From Umezawaea sp049997955 (GTDB lineage: Bacteria; Actinomycetota; Actinomycetes; Mycobacteriales; Pseudonocardiaceae): a stretch of DNA of 64,000 bases. This document shows, piece after piece, positions 35,342-43,950 of this stretch. Within the stretch, counting starts at the first letter, position 1; every line of letters begins with the position of its first letter. Where the stretch lies: assembly GCA_049997955.1 (NCBI GenBank), contig JAEBDY010000010.1, positions 248,001 through 312,000 of the forward strand. The letters are read 5' to 3'. Position numbers and translations under genes: made by a program. The notes under the pieces were generated by a model, which did not search any database, was not told where the DNA came from, and saw only the letters and a list, made by a program, of their open reading frames with translations.

Positions 35342-35445
35342 GCGCTTCCCGCAGCGCGTCAGCCGAGCGGGCCGTTCAGCGGCACGGCAGGGACTTGGCT
35401 CAAGTCCCCCACTCGCAGCGAAGGAGAGCGTCCACTGTGGACTGC

Positions 35446-35877
35446 TCAGGTCGGGCGCGGCGTGGGCGTCCGGAGCCGTCGGGTCATCTCCTCGCCAGCC
35501 GGGAAAGCGCGTCGAACCAGGTGGCGGGCCGTGCCACCGGTTGGGGCACGGCGGTGGCGGACCGTGTCCACGCCCGCGGCCAACGACGCGAAGGCCTCGT
35601 GGACGCCGACCGCGACCCGTGCCGCGGCCGCCACCTCGTGCTCGATCCGGCGCCACTGCGCGTACACGGCCCGCTCGGTGGCCGGGCCGATGGTCCCCGC
35701 GTAGGCGAGGACGACGAACGGGTCCTCGGTCCGCGCGACCTTCGGCGGCAACCGGTCCTCGGACACCAGCACCCGCAACCGGTCGGCGATCGACCGCGTC
35801 GACAGCACCTCGGCGACCGGGCCGTCCAACGCCACCAGCACGTGGTCGCGCTCCGAAAGCAGTTCCCCGACACCCAC
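35446..35877 (-). pseudogene. Truncated HAD-hydrolase-like gene
   Basis: The start is GTG 35877 behind a GGAGGGGG site; length 143 aa. The product resembles the N-terminal half of actinobacterial HAD-family phosphatases: DHVLVALDGPVAE stands where LLLDFDGPV normally is, followed by RLPPKVARTEDPFVVLAYA and GVHEAFASLAAGV. After this point homologous proteins continue with a VVSSL motif II and about 80 more residues. Here the sequence turns into an Arg/Pro-rich tail and stops at 35446. The first catalytic Asp region is also altered (ALDGP instead of DFDGP). It is most likely a decayed gene, though a short expressed protein is possible. Confidence 0.5.
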
Positions 35878-36130
35878 GGCATCCCCCTCCGCCTCCCCCG
35901 CACCCAGGATGCCGTCGCACCCGCCCGCTGTCAGGTCGATTCGACGCCGGATCACCCGAACACCGGCTCCGACCGGCCGGACGTCGACCCGCTTCACCAG
36001 GAAGTCGCGGCTGACCATCCTGCGGAGCCGGGCGCGCTCGGGGTCGTCCATCCGGATGGAGCTCGGGTTCGCCGTCGCGAGTTCGCGCTGCGTCGGCGAG
36101 CCGACCGACCTGGACGGGTGGGGTCGTTCC

Positions 36131-36757
36131 TCAGGTCGGCGACCTGCGGAGCTTGCCGCGCAGCGCCCGCCTGGCGACCGGGCCGAGGTCGTCGACCACC
36201 TCGACGAGGGCCGCCATGCGGTCCAGGGCGTCCAGGGCGGCGTGCGCGCCGACGGGGTCGACGCCCTCGAACAGCTCCAGGCCGATGAACCCGGCGGACA
36301 CCGCCCTGGCCAGCCCGGCGGTGTCCACGAACGTCGCCAACGGCGAGTCGGCCAGCAGCCGGTCCAGCGTCCGCTCGATCGGGCCGATCCACAGGTGCAG
36401 CGCGGCGGACGTCGCCCCGGCGAGCTTCGGGTCGGTCTGGGCGCCGGCCAGCATCTGGGCGAGGACCCTCACGTTGCCCAGCGACCGCTCCTCGTCGTGC
36501 AGGCCACGGCCCAGCTCCAGCAACTGCCGGAGGGTGGTGACCTCGTCCAGCCGCGCCAGGAACGGCGCGACCCTGGCCTCGGTCGCGGCCACGCAGGCCA
36601 CCTCCAGCAGGTCGTGCACGCTGCCGAAGTGGTAGAAGACCAGGGCCTGGTTGACGCCTGCGGCGGCGGCGATCGACCGCGCCGACGTCCCCGCGATGCC
36701 GTGCTGCCGGATCGCCTGGATCGCGCCGTCGATCAGTCGCTGTCGGGTGTCGGCCAT
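36131..36757 (-). CDS. TetR-family repressor of the monooxygenase operon
   Basis: The protein has 208 aa. ATG 36757 lies inside the end of the upstream gene (25-bp overlap). The TetR helix-turn-helix is GTSARSIAAAAGVNQALVFYHF. The C-terminal domain resembles TetR_C ligand-binding types. It is the third gene of its operon and presumably represses the operon promoter at 39492-39541, where two near-palindromic operators flank the -10. The ligand is unknown, perhaps an aromatic substrate of the monooxygenase. Confidence 0.9.
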   Translation of the reverse strand: MADTRQRLIDGAIQAIRQHGIAGTSARSIAAAAGVNQALVFYHFGSVHDLLEVACVAATEARVAPFLARLDEVTTLRQLLELGRGLHDEERSLGNVRVLAQMLAGAQTDPKLAGATSAALHLWIGPIERTLDRLLADSPLATFVDTAGLARAVSAGFIGLELFEGVDPVGAHAALDALDRMAALVEVVDDLGPVARRALRGKLRRSPT

Positions 36758-38319
36758 GCCATCACCGTAGGGGCGGGGACCCGCGGGACTTCGCGGGGCG
36801 CGCACAGGTAGGGACGGGCGAGGACCAGGGCGGTCAGGGTGAGGCCCATCCCGACGACCACCGGCGCCAGGTGGACGGCGTCGGTGTAGTGGATCACCCC
36901 GTGGACGACTACCGCGGGCAGGAACCCGGCGACCGCGGCGAGCGCGAGCGACCACCAGACCCAGGCCTCGCCCCGCCGCCACCCCCAGGCGCTCAGCAGC
37001 GTGATCGCGGCGGCGGCCGCCATCAGCGCCCCGCCGAAACCGGCCCGGTCGTGCGCGATGAACGGCAGCAGCCGGGGATTGGCGGCCGTCAGGTCGTCCG
37101 CCCCGGTCCGCAGGAACACCAGGTCGCTGGCCACGAAGACGTCGGTGAGCCCGACCGCGGACACCACGACGCCGCCGATGAACAGCCCCGCCCCGGTGCA
37201 CACCACCAGGAGTTGGCCGACCAGCGCCCGGCGCCGCTCGTCCTCGGGGCCGTCGGCTCGGAGGGTCCAGCGCGGTCGGTCCGGCAGCCGTCGGACGGCG
37301 ATGAGGAACATCGGGAAGAGCACCACGGCGACCGCGGTGTGCAGCGGCTCCAGGAAACCGAAGCCGAGGAAGTACAGCAGCGAGGGAAACCCGATCCACC
37401 CGGAGACGAGGTAGGCCTCGCGGGCCCAGGGCCAGCCCTGTCGGAGGCCACCGGCGGCGAGGCCGACGTAGAGCACGCCGAGCGCCACCATCGTGCCGGA
37501 CATGGTGATCCGGTCGTGTTGCAGGAAGTGCACCAGGTGGTGGTTGACGGCGTGCAGCGCGTCCACGTCCATGCCGAGGAACTCGCGGTCGTACCACAGC
37601 AGCACCGGTCCGAGCGTGATCGCGGCCGCCCCCAGCCCGGCGCCGACCATGCCCAGGCCGACCAGCAGGCCCCACCACCACGCGGGCCAGGTCCGGGGAC
37701 TGCGACCGATGTCGCGCAGCGGGGGCGTCGGCCGGACGGGGGTCGCGGCCTCGACCACCCTGGCGAACCAGCCCGGTCCCGCCGCCACCAGCACGGAGGG
37801 CGTGACCAGCACGGCCGTGGTCGGCGAGGCGAGCGCGCGGGCCGCGTCCGCCACCGACGGGGAGGTCACGTGGACGAGGGCCGGGTCGGCTCCGGTCCTG
37901 ACCGCGTCGACGTGCGGCGCCAGCGCGAGCACCACGGCCGCGGCGTCCGGTCCGACCGCGTGCGCCACCACCGGGACGCGCCGACCCGCCGCGGCCTCGC
38001 GCACGGCGTGGACGTCCGCGAGACCGACCGGCGACACCTCGACCACCCCGGCTCCCAGCGGGGGCAGCGCGCGCACGGCGTCCCGCGCCACACCGGGTGG
38101 CACCACCACGCCGAGCCTGCTCCGCACCGGGACTCCCGCGACCGACCCGGCCAGGTGCGGCGGCGGGTGCTGGTGGCCGAAGCCCCGTGCGATCAGCCTG
38201 CCGCCTCCCGGCAGGGATCCGACGGTCGCGAGGGTCCTCAGGGCGGCCCTGCGCGACCGGCTCGTCCCCAGCAGCGCGGCCGCGATCCCGCGCAGCGGCT
38301 GGTAGGTCCAGTCGGGCAC
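36733..38319 (-). CDS. Membrane protein with N-terminal dihydroorotate-dehydrogenase-like domain
   Basis: The protein has 528 aa. GTG 38319 shares one base with the monooxygenase TAG stop. Residues 1-210 resemble a degenerate flavin TIM barrel of the DHODH type (LATVGSLPGGGRLI, VVVPPGVARDAVRAL, GAGVVEVSPVGL), but I cannot find the catalytic base or a full FMN site. From about residue 225 to the end there are roughly seven to eight TM helices (WWWGLLVGLGMVGAGLGAAA, LVGQLLVVCTGAGLFIGGVV). It may anchor or channel substrate for the co-transcribed FAD monooxygenase. No function is established. Confidence 0.7.
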   Translation of the reverse strand: MPDWTYQPLRGIAAALLGTSRSRRAALRTLATVGSLPGGGRLIARGFGHQHPPPHLAGSVAGVPVRSRLGVVVPPGVARDAVRALPPLGAGVVEVSPVGLADVHAVREAAAGRRVPVVAHAVGPDAAAVVLALAPHVDAVRTGADPALVHVTSPSVADAARALASPTTAVLVTPSVLVAAGPGWFARVVEAATPVRPTPPLRDIGRSPRTWPAWWWGLLVGLGMVGAGLGAAAITLGPVLLWYDREFLGMDVDALHAVNHHLVHFLQHDRITMSGTMVALGVLYVGLAAGGLRQGWPWAREAYLVSGWIGFPSLLYFLGFGFLEPLHTAVAVVLFPMFLIAVRRLPDRPRWTLRADGPEDERRRALVGQLLVVCTGAGLFIGGVVVSAVGLTDVFVASDLVFLRTGADDLTAANPRLLPFIAHDRAGFGGALMAAAAAITLLSAWGWRRGEAWVWWSLALAAVAGFLPAVVVHGVIHYTDAVHLAPVVVGMGLTLTALVLARPYLCAPREVPRVPAPTVMAWPTPDSD

Positions 38320-39476
38320 TAGAGCACCGCCCCCGCCGTCGATCCCGGCGGCGTCCAGTCGAGGACGGGTGCCATGGAGCGCAGGGTCGCGGCGGCCGGG
38401 ATCAGCCTGGCGGCGAGGTCGCGGACCAGCACCGCGGGCGGCCACGCCCACTGGGAGACGGCCCCGAGGCGGGCCGACCGGCGGACCACGGCCTGCGTCC
38501 GGGGCAGGCGCAGGCGGTCGTACCCCTCCAGGGCGGCGCCGACGTCCGAGGTCGCGTCCAGGCAGGCCGCGAGGGTGACCGCGTCCTCCACGGCCTGGCA
38601 CGCGCCCTGCCCCAGCATCGGGTTCATCGGGTGCGCCGCGTCGCCGAGCAGCACCGTCCTGCCGCGCACGTAGGTCGACAGCGGGGGCAGCTCGTGCACG
38701 TCGTGGCGGAGCACGCCGTCCTCGGGGACCGCCGCCAGCAGCGCCGGGATCGGGTCGGGCCAGCCGGCGAACCGGCGCAGCACGGCGGCGCGGTCGCCAA
38801 CGCCGCCCGCGGGCACCACGGCGGCCGCGAAGACGTAGAACCGCCCGCCCGGCAGCGCGGTGAACCCGATCCGCTCGCCGCGCCCCCACAGCACGGCGCC
38901 TTCGGGTCGAAGCCCCGGCAGCGGCTCGGTGATCGCGCGCCACGCCGTGCACCCGGTGTAGCGGGGTTCCCCCGCGTCCGGCCACCACTGCCGCCGCAGG
39001 CCGCTGCGCAGGCCGTCCGCGCCGACCACGAGGTCCGCGCGCAGGGTCCCGCCCCGGTGCTCGACCACCACGGCGTCGCCGTCCGGGCGCACGGCGCCCA
39101 CCTCGCTGCGCTGCCGCAACGCCTCCGGCGGCAACGCGTCGACCAGCACCCGGACCAGGTCGGCCCGGTGCACCACCACCAGCGGCCAGCCGTGGCGTTC
39201 CGCGATCTCGGCGTTGCCGACCCTGGACAGCCAGCGGCCCGCGCGGTCGCGCACGCCGCCCCCCGTCTCCACCGAGCCGATCGCGCGCACCTCGTCGGCC
39301 AGGCCGAGGGCCTCGAACGCGCGCATCGCGTTCGGCCAGAGCGAGAGACCCGCGCCCACCTCGGTGAACTCCGCCCGCTCCAGCACCACCACTCCGCGAC
39401 CTCGGCGGTGCAGCGCCACCGCGGCGGCCAGACCGCCGATCCCGCCTCCCACCACGGCGACGATGTCCTCGGCCAT
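38319..39476 (-). CDS. FAD-dependent aromatic-ring monooxygenase
   Basis: The protein has 385 aa. ATG 39476 follows GAGGGGA. It is a class A flavoprotein monooxygenase with GxGxxG (VAVVGGGIGGLAAAVALHRR), a DG motif (LVVGADGLRSGLR) and the GD motif (LLGDAAHPMNPMLGQGACQA). It needs NAD(P)H and oxygen and hydroxylates an aromatic or similar substrate (salicylate hydroxylase-like). It is the first gene of the TetR-controlled operon. Confidence 0.92.
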   Translation of the reverse strand: MAEDIVAVVGGGIGGLAAAVALHRRGRGVVVLERAEFTEVGAGLSLWPNAMRAFEALGLADEVRAIGSVETGGGVRDRAGRWLSRVGNAEIAERHGWPLVVVHRADLVRVLVDALPPEALRQRSEVGAVRPDGDAVVVEHRGGTLRADLVVGADGLRSGLRRQWWPDAGEPRYTGCTAWRAITEPLPGLRPEGAVLWGRGERIGFTALPGGRFYVFAAAVVPAGGVGDRAAVLRRFAGWPDPIPALLAAVPEDGVLRHDVHELPPLSTYVRGRTVLLGDAAHPMNPMLGQGACQAVEDAVTLAACLDATSDVGAALEGYDRLRLPRTQAVVRRSARLGAVSQWAWPPAVLVRDLAARLIPAAATLRSMAPVLDWTPPGSTAGAVL

Positions 39477-39491
39477 TGACGTTCCCCTCAC

Positions 39492-39541
39492 TTGAGCGGT
39501 CGCTCAAAGCGAGGGTAGACCGGTTTGAGCGACCGCTCAAA
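39492..39541 (-). promoter_or_regulatory. TetR promoter/operator with two palindromes
   Basis: On the minus strand a -35 TTGAGC (39535-39540) and a -10 TACCCT (39512-39517) are 17 bp apart. TTGAGCGGTCGCTCAA (39492-39507) and TTGAGCGACCGCTCAA (39525-39540) are near-perfect 16-bp palindromes. One covers the -35 and the other covers the transcription start. This is a classic steric repression layout. Confidence 0.82.
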
Positions 39542-39552
39542 CAGCGGAGCGG

Positions 39553-40719
39553 TCAGGGGGCCCAGGGCGTGTCGACCGACCAGCCCAGGTCGGGCACCAG
39601 GTTGGCCGCCGAGTCCCACGCGTTGGCCCCGCCGGGGGTGGCGAGCCAGAGCGCGCTGTTGATGTGCCTCAGGTAGGAGCCGGGCGCGTTCCAGGCGCTC
39701 AGGCGCACGCCGGTCGGCGCGGAGCGGCCGCACCACGTCGCGTCGGCGCGCATCAGGGCGGTGCCGTCGTCGGCGCTGATCCGCACGCGGGAGTTCTGGT
39801 GGCGGAGGTAGTGGCCGGGGAAGTTGCGGGACTCGAAGCTGTGGCAGCCGCCCGCGAGACCGGGCACGACCCGCCACGTGGCGTCCGACTTGAGCAGGGC
39901 CGAACTGCCCGCGTCCACGTGCTCGGTCCGGCCGAGGGCGTTCTGGTGCCGGACGTACCGGTCGCTGAACCCCGGTGTGGTGACGCGCAGCGAGCGGAGG
40001 CCCGCGGGCAGGGTGACGGGCGCGCCGTCGTCGCCCGCCGAGCCGGGGACGGCGGCGAGCGCGGCGGCCCAGGCGGCGGCCATCTTGTCGTAGCCCGCGC
40101 GGGTGGGGTGGATGCCGTCGGCCAGGTCCGCGGTGGTGAGGGCGGCGTGCATGTCGACGAAGTGCACGCGCGCACCCCTGGTCCGGGCCACCTCCGGCAC
40201 GGCGGCGTTGAAGGACGCCGCCCTGGCTTCCAGTGCGGGATCGCCCAGCGGGAGGAGGGAGGAGACGAACACGTCGGCGTTCGGCGCCGCGGCGCGGACG
40301 TGGTCGACCAGCGCGCCGAGGCGGGCCGGGGCGCCGGGCACGTCGAAGTTCTGCACGACGTCGTTGGTGCCGACGTGGATCAGCACGGTCCGCGGCGCGG
40401 TGCCGCGCACCCAGGCGTCGACGTTGGCGTCGACCTCGTCGATGCGCCACCCGGGATGGCCTTCGTGGTCGCGGTCGGGCAGGTCCGCCGGACCGCTGGA
40501 CTGCTGCGAGCCGACGAAGTCGACGAGGTGGCCCGCGTTCGCCAGGGTGCGCCACAGTGCGATCCGGTACCCGCCCGGGACGTTGAACCCGTCGGTGATC
40601 GACGCGCCGAGCGGCATGATCCGCGTTCCGCCGTTGCCCTCGGCCGCGGAGGCCACTCCCCCGAGGCCGAAGGTGGCCAGCAGCAAGGTGGTCAGGAGCA
40701 GAACGCGTCGTCGCCACAT
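39553..40719 (-). CDS. Secreted SGNH hydrolase with AbfB (CBM42) domain
   Basis: The protein has 388 aa; ATG 40719 is preceded by GGGAG. The signal peptide is MWRRRVLLLTTLLLATFGLG with cleavage near ASA-AE. The SGNH domain (28-235) has MPLGASITDG, HVGTNDVVQNF and DGIHPTRAGYDKM. The C-terminal 130 aa is an AbfB-type beta-trefoil (SLRVTTPGFSDRYVRHQN, NFPGHYLRHQN), which binds arabinofuranose side chains. It is probably an acetyl or feruloyl esterase acting on arabinoxylan-like polymers together with the GH2 enzyme encoded upstream. Confidence 0.9.
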   Translation of the reverse strand: MWRRRVLLLTTLLLATFGLGGVASAAEGNGGTRIMPLGASITDGFNVPGGYRIALWRTLANAGHLVDFVGSQQSSGPADLPDRDHEGHPGWRIDEVDANVDAWVRGTAPRTVLIHVGTNDVVQNFDVPGAPARLGALVDHVRAAAPNADVFVSSLLPLGDPALEARAASFNAAVPEVARTRGARVHFVDMHAALTTADLADGIHPTRAGYDKMAAAWAAALAAVPGSAGDDGAPVTLPAGLRSLRVTTPGFSDRYVRHQNALGRTEHVDAGSSALLKSDATWRVVPGLAGGCHSFESRNFPGHYLRHQNSRVRISADDGTALMRADATWCGRSAPTGVRLSAWNAPGSYLRHINSALWLATPGGANAWDSAANLVPDLGWSVDTPWAP

Positions 40720-40746
40720 GTCGGACTCCCGGTGGTCGAGAAGGGA

Positions 40747-40778
40747 GCCGGGGTGGTCGCGCGTGCGACCACCCCGGC
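40747..40778 (-). terminator. Terminator of the GH2 gene
   Basis: A perfect 14-bp stem (GCCGGGGTGGTCGC and complement) with a GCGT loop lies 6 bp past the GH2 stop codon. Confidence 0.85.
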
Positions 40779-40784
40779 CGGGAA

Positions 40785-43613
40785 CTACGGCGCCCAGGGC
40801 GCCGCGAGGGTCCAACTGCTGTCGGCGGACAGCGTCAGCGGCCGGTTGAAGCCGCTGTCACCGCCACCGGAGGCGATGTACACCTGGGAGTCGTAGTGCC
40901 GCAGGAACGAGCCGGGCTGGTTGATCGACTCGAAGGTCACGCCCGTGCCGCCCACGCCGGGACGGGCGCAGAACGTGGCGTCCTCGCGGAACAGCGCCGA
41001 GCCGTCGTTCGGCGAGTTGCGCACCCGGCTGGCGGCGTGCCGCAGGAACTGGTTGGGGAAGTTCACCGACTCGAACGAGTAGCACGACGAGTCGGCGAGA
41101 CCGCGCCGCACCGTGTACGTGGCGTCCGCCTTGAGCGCGGCGCTGCTGCCACCGCCCACGACCTCCGTGTAGGCGAGGCTGTCGGCGTGCCGCAGGTAGC
41201 GGTCGGTGTAGCCCCACGTGGTCACCCGCAACGACTGGCGCACGTTCGTGGCCAGCTGCACGGAACTGCGCCACAGCGCCGGGTCGGCCGTGCCCCACGT
41301 CGCGTCGGCGGCGAAGCCGGTCGCGGTGTCCCACGCGTTGGGGCCGCCGCTGCGCGCCAGGTAGGCGTTGTCGGCGAAGTGCCTCAGGTAGGAGCCGGGG
41401 AAGTTCAGCGACTCCAACGACGTTCCGCCCGCCGCGAGGCCGGGTCGGGCGCACCAGGTGGCGTCCGCCGCGAACGACCCGCCGGTGCTCGCCTCCAAGC
41501 GCACCCGGCTGTCGGCGTGCCGCAGGAAGCGGCCGGGGAGCGTGACCGACTCGAACGAGTAGCAGCGCGCGTCCGCCAGGCCCGCCACGGTCCGGAACGA
41601 CGCGTCCTGCCGGTCGCCGTCGGCGCTGCCCGCGCTGATGACGTCCGTGCGCGCCACCGAGTTCGAGTGCCGCAGGTACCGGTCGGTGAAGCCCGGCGTG
41701 GTCACCCGGAACGACCGGACGTGCCCGAGCGTGAAGTCCACCGGGGAGTTGAGGTTGCGCGAGGCGTTGATCAGGTCGGCGTGCGCGGCGCGCAGCTGGT
41801 TGGTGTCGACCTTCTGCACCCGCCGGTCGTAGGTGAGCAGTCCGTTGTACTCGCCCTCGACGTCGGTGATCTCCGTGTACACGGAGGCGGAGAGGCCCTT
41901 GGTGGTCATCAGCTGCTTCACGTCGCGGACCATGCCGGTGTAGCGGTCGTTGAGCTGCGCGGCGCTGGAAACCTGCTCGTAGGCGAAGAACTGGCCGTTC
42001 GGGCTGTACTCGTGACCGGGGTTGCGCAGCCCGATGCCGCCGAACTCGCCCAGCGCGGAGACGCGGGTCGCCGACGGGCGCGGCGCGTCGGGACCGGTGT
42101 AGGCGTGCCAGTCCACGATGTCGCCGGTGCCGGGGTCGCCCTTGGAGTTGCAGCAGTTGTAGCCGCTGTGCGCGTTCATCAGCCTGGTCGGGTCGTGGTT
42201 CTCCAGGGCGGTGGTGACCCGCCGGGTGTCGGCGAGGTTCCACTCGCCCCAGCCCTCGTTGAACGGCACGTAGGTGACGACGGCCGGGGAAAACCGGTGC
42301 TCGTCGATGATCTCGCGGGCCTCGGTCTCGAACTGCGCGATCTGCGCGGGCGTGCGGTTGGCGTCGGAGTTGGGCGTGGACGGGATGTCCTGCCACACCA
42401 GCAGTCCGAGGCGGTCGGCGTGGTAGAACCAGCGGGCCGGTTCCACCTTGATGTGCTTGCGCACCATGTTGAAGCCGAGGTCCTTGTGCTTCTGCAGGTC
42501 CGACGCCAGCGCGGCGTCCGTCGGGGCGGTGTAGAGGCCGTCCGGCCAGAACCCCTGGTCCAGCGTGCCGACCTGGAACACGAACTCGCCGTTGAGGGTC
42601 GGCCGGAGCACGCCGTCGACCAGCTTCGTGCCGACCTCGCGCATCCCGAAGTAGTTGACCACCTGGTCGACCGTCGCCCCGGAGGCGTTGCGCAGCGAGA
42701 CCCGCAGGTTGTACAGGTACGGGTCGTCCGGAGACCAGCGGCGGGCGTTCGGCACCGGTACGGAGAACTCGGTGAAGCCTCCGGTGGCGCTGCCGACCAC
42801 GGTCGACCCGGACATCGCCTCGGCGAGCACGGTGTGCCCGGCGACGTCGCCCCTGCCGAACACGCGGACCCTGGCGGTGTTGTTCGACAGGTTCGGGTAG
42901 ACGTCGACGGAGAAGACCGACGACGACGCCGTGGGCTCCAGCCACACCGTCTGCCAGATGCCGGACGAGGGCGTGTAGAAGATGCCGCCGGGGTTGTTGA
43001 CCTGCTTGCCGACCGGCTGCTTCTCGCCGCGGCCGTCGGTCGGGTCGTAGACGCGCACGACGATCTCGTTGGTGCCGCCGTTGAGCTGCGGGGTGACGTC
43101 GACCTCGAACCGGTCGTAGCCGCCCTTGTGCGTGGTGACCTGCGTGCCGTTGACCCAGACGGTGGCCTCGTAGTCGACCGCGCCGAAGTGCAGCTGCACG
43201 CGCCTGCCGTTCCACGCGGGCGGCACGGTGAACGTGCGCCGGTAGAACATCAGGTCGCGGTTGTCGTTGCGCATGATGCCGGACAGCGCCGACTCGATCG
43301 GGTACGGCACCAGGACGCGCTCGGGCAGCGTCTGTCCCAGCGGCGGCGCCGCGTTGCGGTTCACGCCGCCCGCGCCGTCGGTGGCGGGGTTGAGGAACTG
43401 CCACTCGCCGTTGAGCGACTGCCAGTCCGAGCGGGTCATCTGCGGGCGCGGGTACTCCGGCAGCGGGTTGGTGGTGGACACCTGACCCGTCCACGGGGTG
43501 CTCAGCGGCGGGGTCTTGGGCACGATGGCGGCGGAGGCTGTGGTGGAGGCGGTGGCGACGAGGCCACCGGCCAGGGCCAGCACAGCCGCCGCAGAGGCGA
43601 CGAGGCGGCGCAT
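40785..43613 (-). CDS. Secreted glycoside hydrolase family 2 enzyme with tandem AbfB domains
   Basis: The protein has 942 aa. The signal peptide is RRLVASAAAVLALAGGLVAT with cleavage near ASA-AI. Residues 50-600 are a GH2 enzyme with a sugar-binding sandwich, an Ig-like domain and a TIM barrel. Acid/base Glu453 is in PFNEGWGEW and nucleophile Glu523 is in ALGEFGGIG. Two AbfB-type beta-trefoils follow, from about residues 630 and 790 (SFRVTTPGFTDRYLRHSN, SLRVTTWGYTDRYLRHAD). The likely activity is beta-galactosidase or a related exo-enzyme on arabinogalactan or hemicellulose. It has its own terminator and an AT-richer promoter region. Confidence 0.92.
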   Translation of the reverse strand: MRRLVASAAAVLALAGGLVATASTTASAAIVPKTPPLSTPWTGQVSTTNPLPEYPRPQMTRSDWQSLNGEWQFLNPATDGAGGVNRNAAPPLGQTLPERVLVPYPIESALSGIMRNDNRDLMFYRRTFTVPPAWNGRRVQLHFGAVDYEATVWVNGTQVTTHKGGYDRFEVDVTPQLNGGTNEIVVRVYDPTDGRGEKQPVGKQVNNPGGIFYTPSSGIWQTVWLEPTASSSVFSVDVYPNLSNNTARVRVFGRGDVAGHTVLAEAMSGSTVVGSATGGFTEFSVPVPNARRWSPDDPYLYNLRVSLRNASGATVDQVVNYFGMREVGTKLVDGVLRPTLNGEFVFQVGTLDQGFWPDGLYTAPTDAALASDLQKHKDLGFNMVRKHIKVEPARWFYHADRLGLLVWQDIPSTPNSDANRTPAQIAQFETEAREIIDEHRFSPAVVTYVPFNEGWGEWNLADTRRVTTALENHDPTRLMNAHSGYNCCNSKGDPGTGDIVDWHAYTGPDAPRPSATRVSALGEFGGIGLRNPGHEYSPNGQFFAYEQVSSAAQLNDRYTGMVRDVKQLMTTKGLSASVYTEITDVEGEYNGLLTYDRRVQKVDTNQLRAAHADLINASRNLNSPVDFTLGHVRSFRVTTPGFTDRYLRHSNSVARTDVISAGSADGDRQDASFRTVAGLADARCYSFESVTLPGRFLRHADSRVRLEASTGGSFAADATWCARPGLAAGGTSLESLNFPGSYLRHFADNAYLARSGGPNAWDTATGFAADATWGTADPALWRSSVQLATNVRQSLRVTTWGYTDRYLRHADSLAYTEVVGGGSSAALKADATYTVRRGLADSSCYSFESVNFPNQFLRHAASRVRNSPNDGSALFREDATFCARPGVGGTGVTFESINQPGSFLRHYDSQVYIASGGGDSGFNRPLTLSADSSWTLAAPWAP

Positions 43614-43950
43614 CGAACTCCTTCAAAGGCAGGGAGGCGCGCGGGATCAGCGCGCCACCCCGGCTCGACGGCTTCGGTGACGTGCGGAGTCCGTGCGGTG
43701 GAGAACGTGGTCGTACGGCAGGGGGGTGACCATCACCCGGCCCTGGAGCAGCACCTCCAGGTCAGGCGTGGCGAACGTAACATGAGACATTGACGAACGG
43801 AACAAATCAGAAACAATCAGCAATCAACAGCTGTCTGGACCACCTTCGACTAGGCCGTGCGCCCACCGGCCTGCTACCGGAACCTCCGGCGGTCCGGGTC
43901 GCCGCCTCCGCGCACTCGAAGATCGAACGCGTCTCGCGGCGTCCGTCGCT
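43614..43950. other. Intergenic region upstream of GH2
   Basis: This 337-bp gap has no convincing gene. It contains the GH2 upstream region and the end of the downstream DNA ligase gene. The segment 43770-43830 is unusually AT-rich for this genome and contains short tandem repeats, described separately. Confidence 0.5.
43801..43827. repeat. Tandem 10-bp repeats upstream of GH2
   Basis: AACAAATCAG, AAACAATCAG and a partial CAATCAA follow head to tail, about 190-215 bp before the GH2 start. Short direct repeats of this kind are typical of DeoR-family or similar sugar regulators, but the protein is unknown. Confidence 0.4.
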
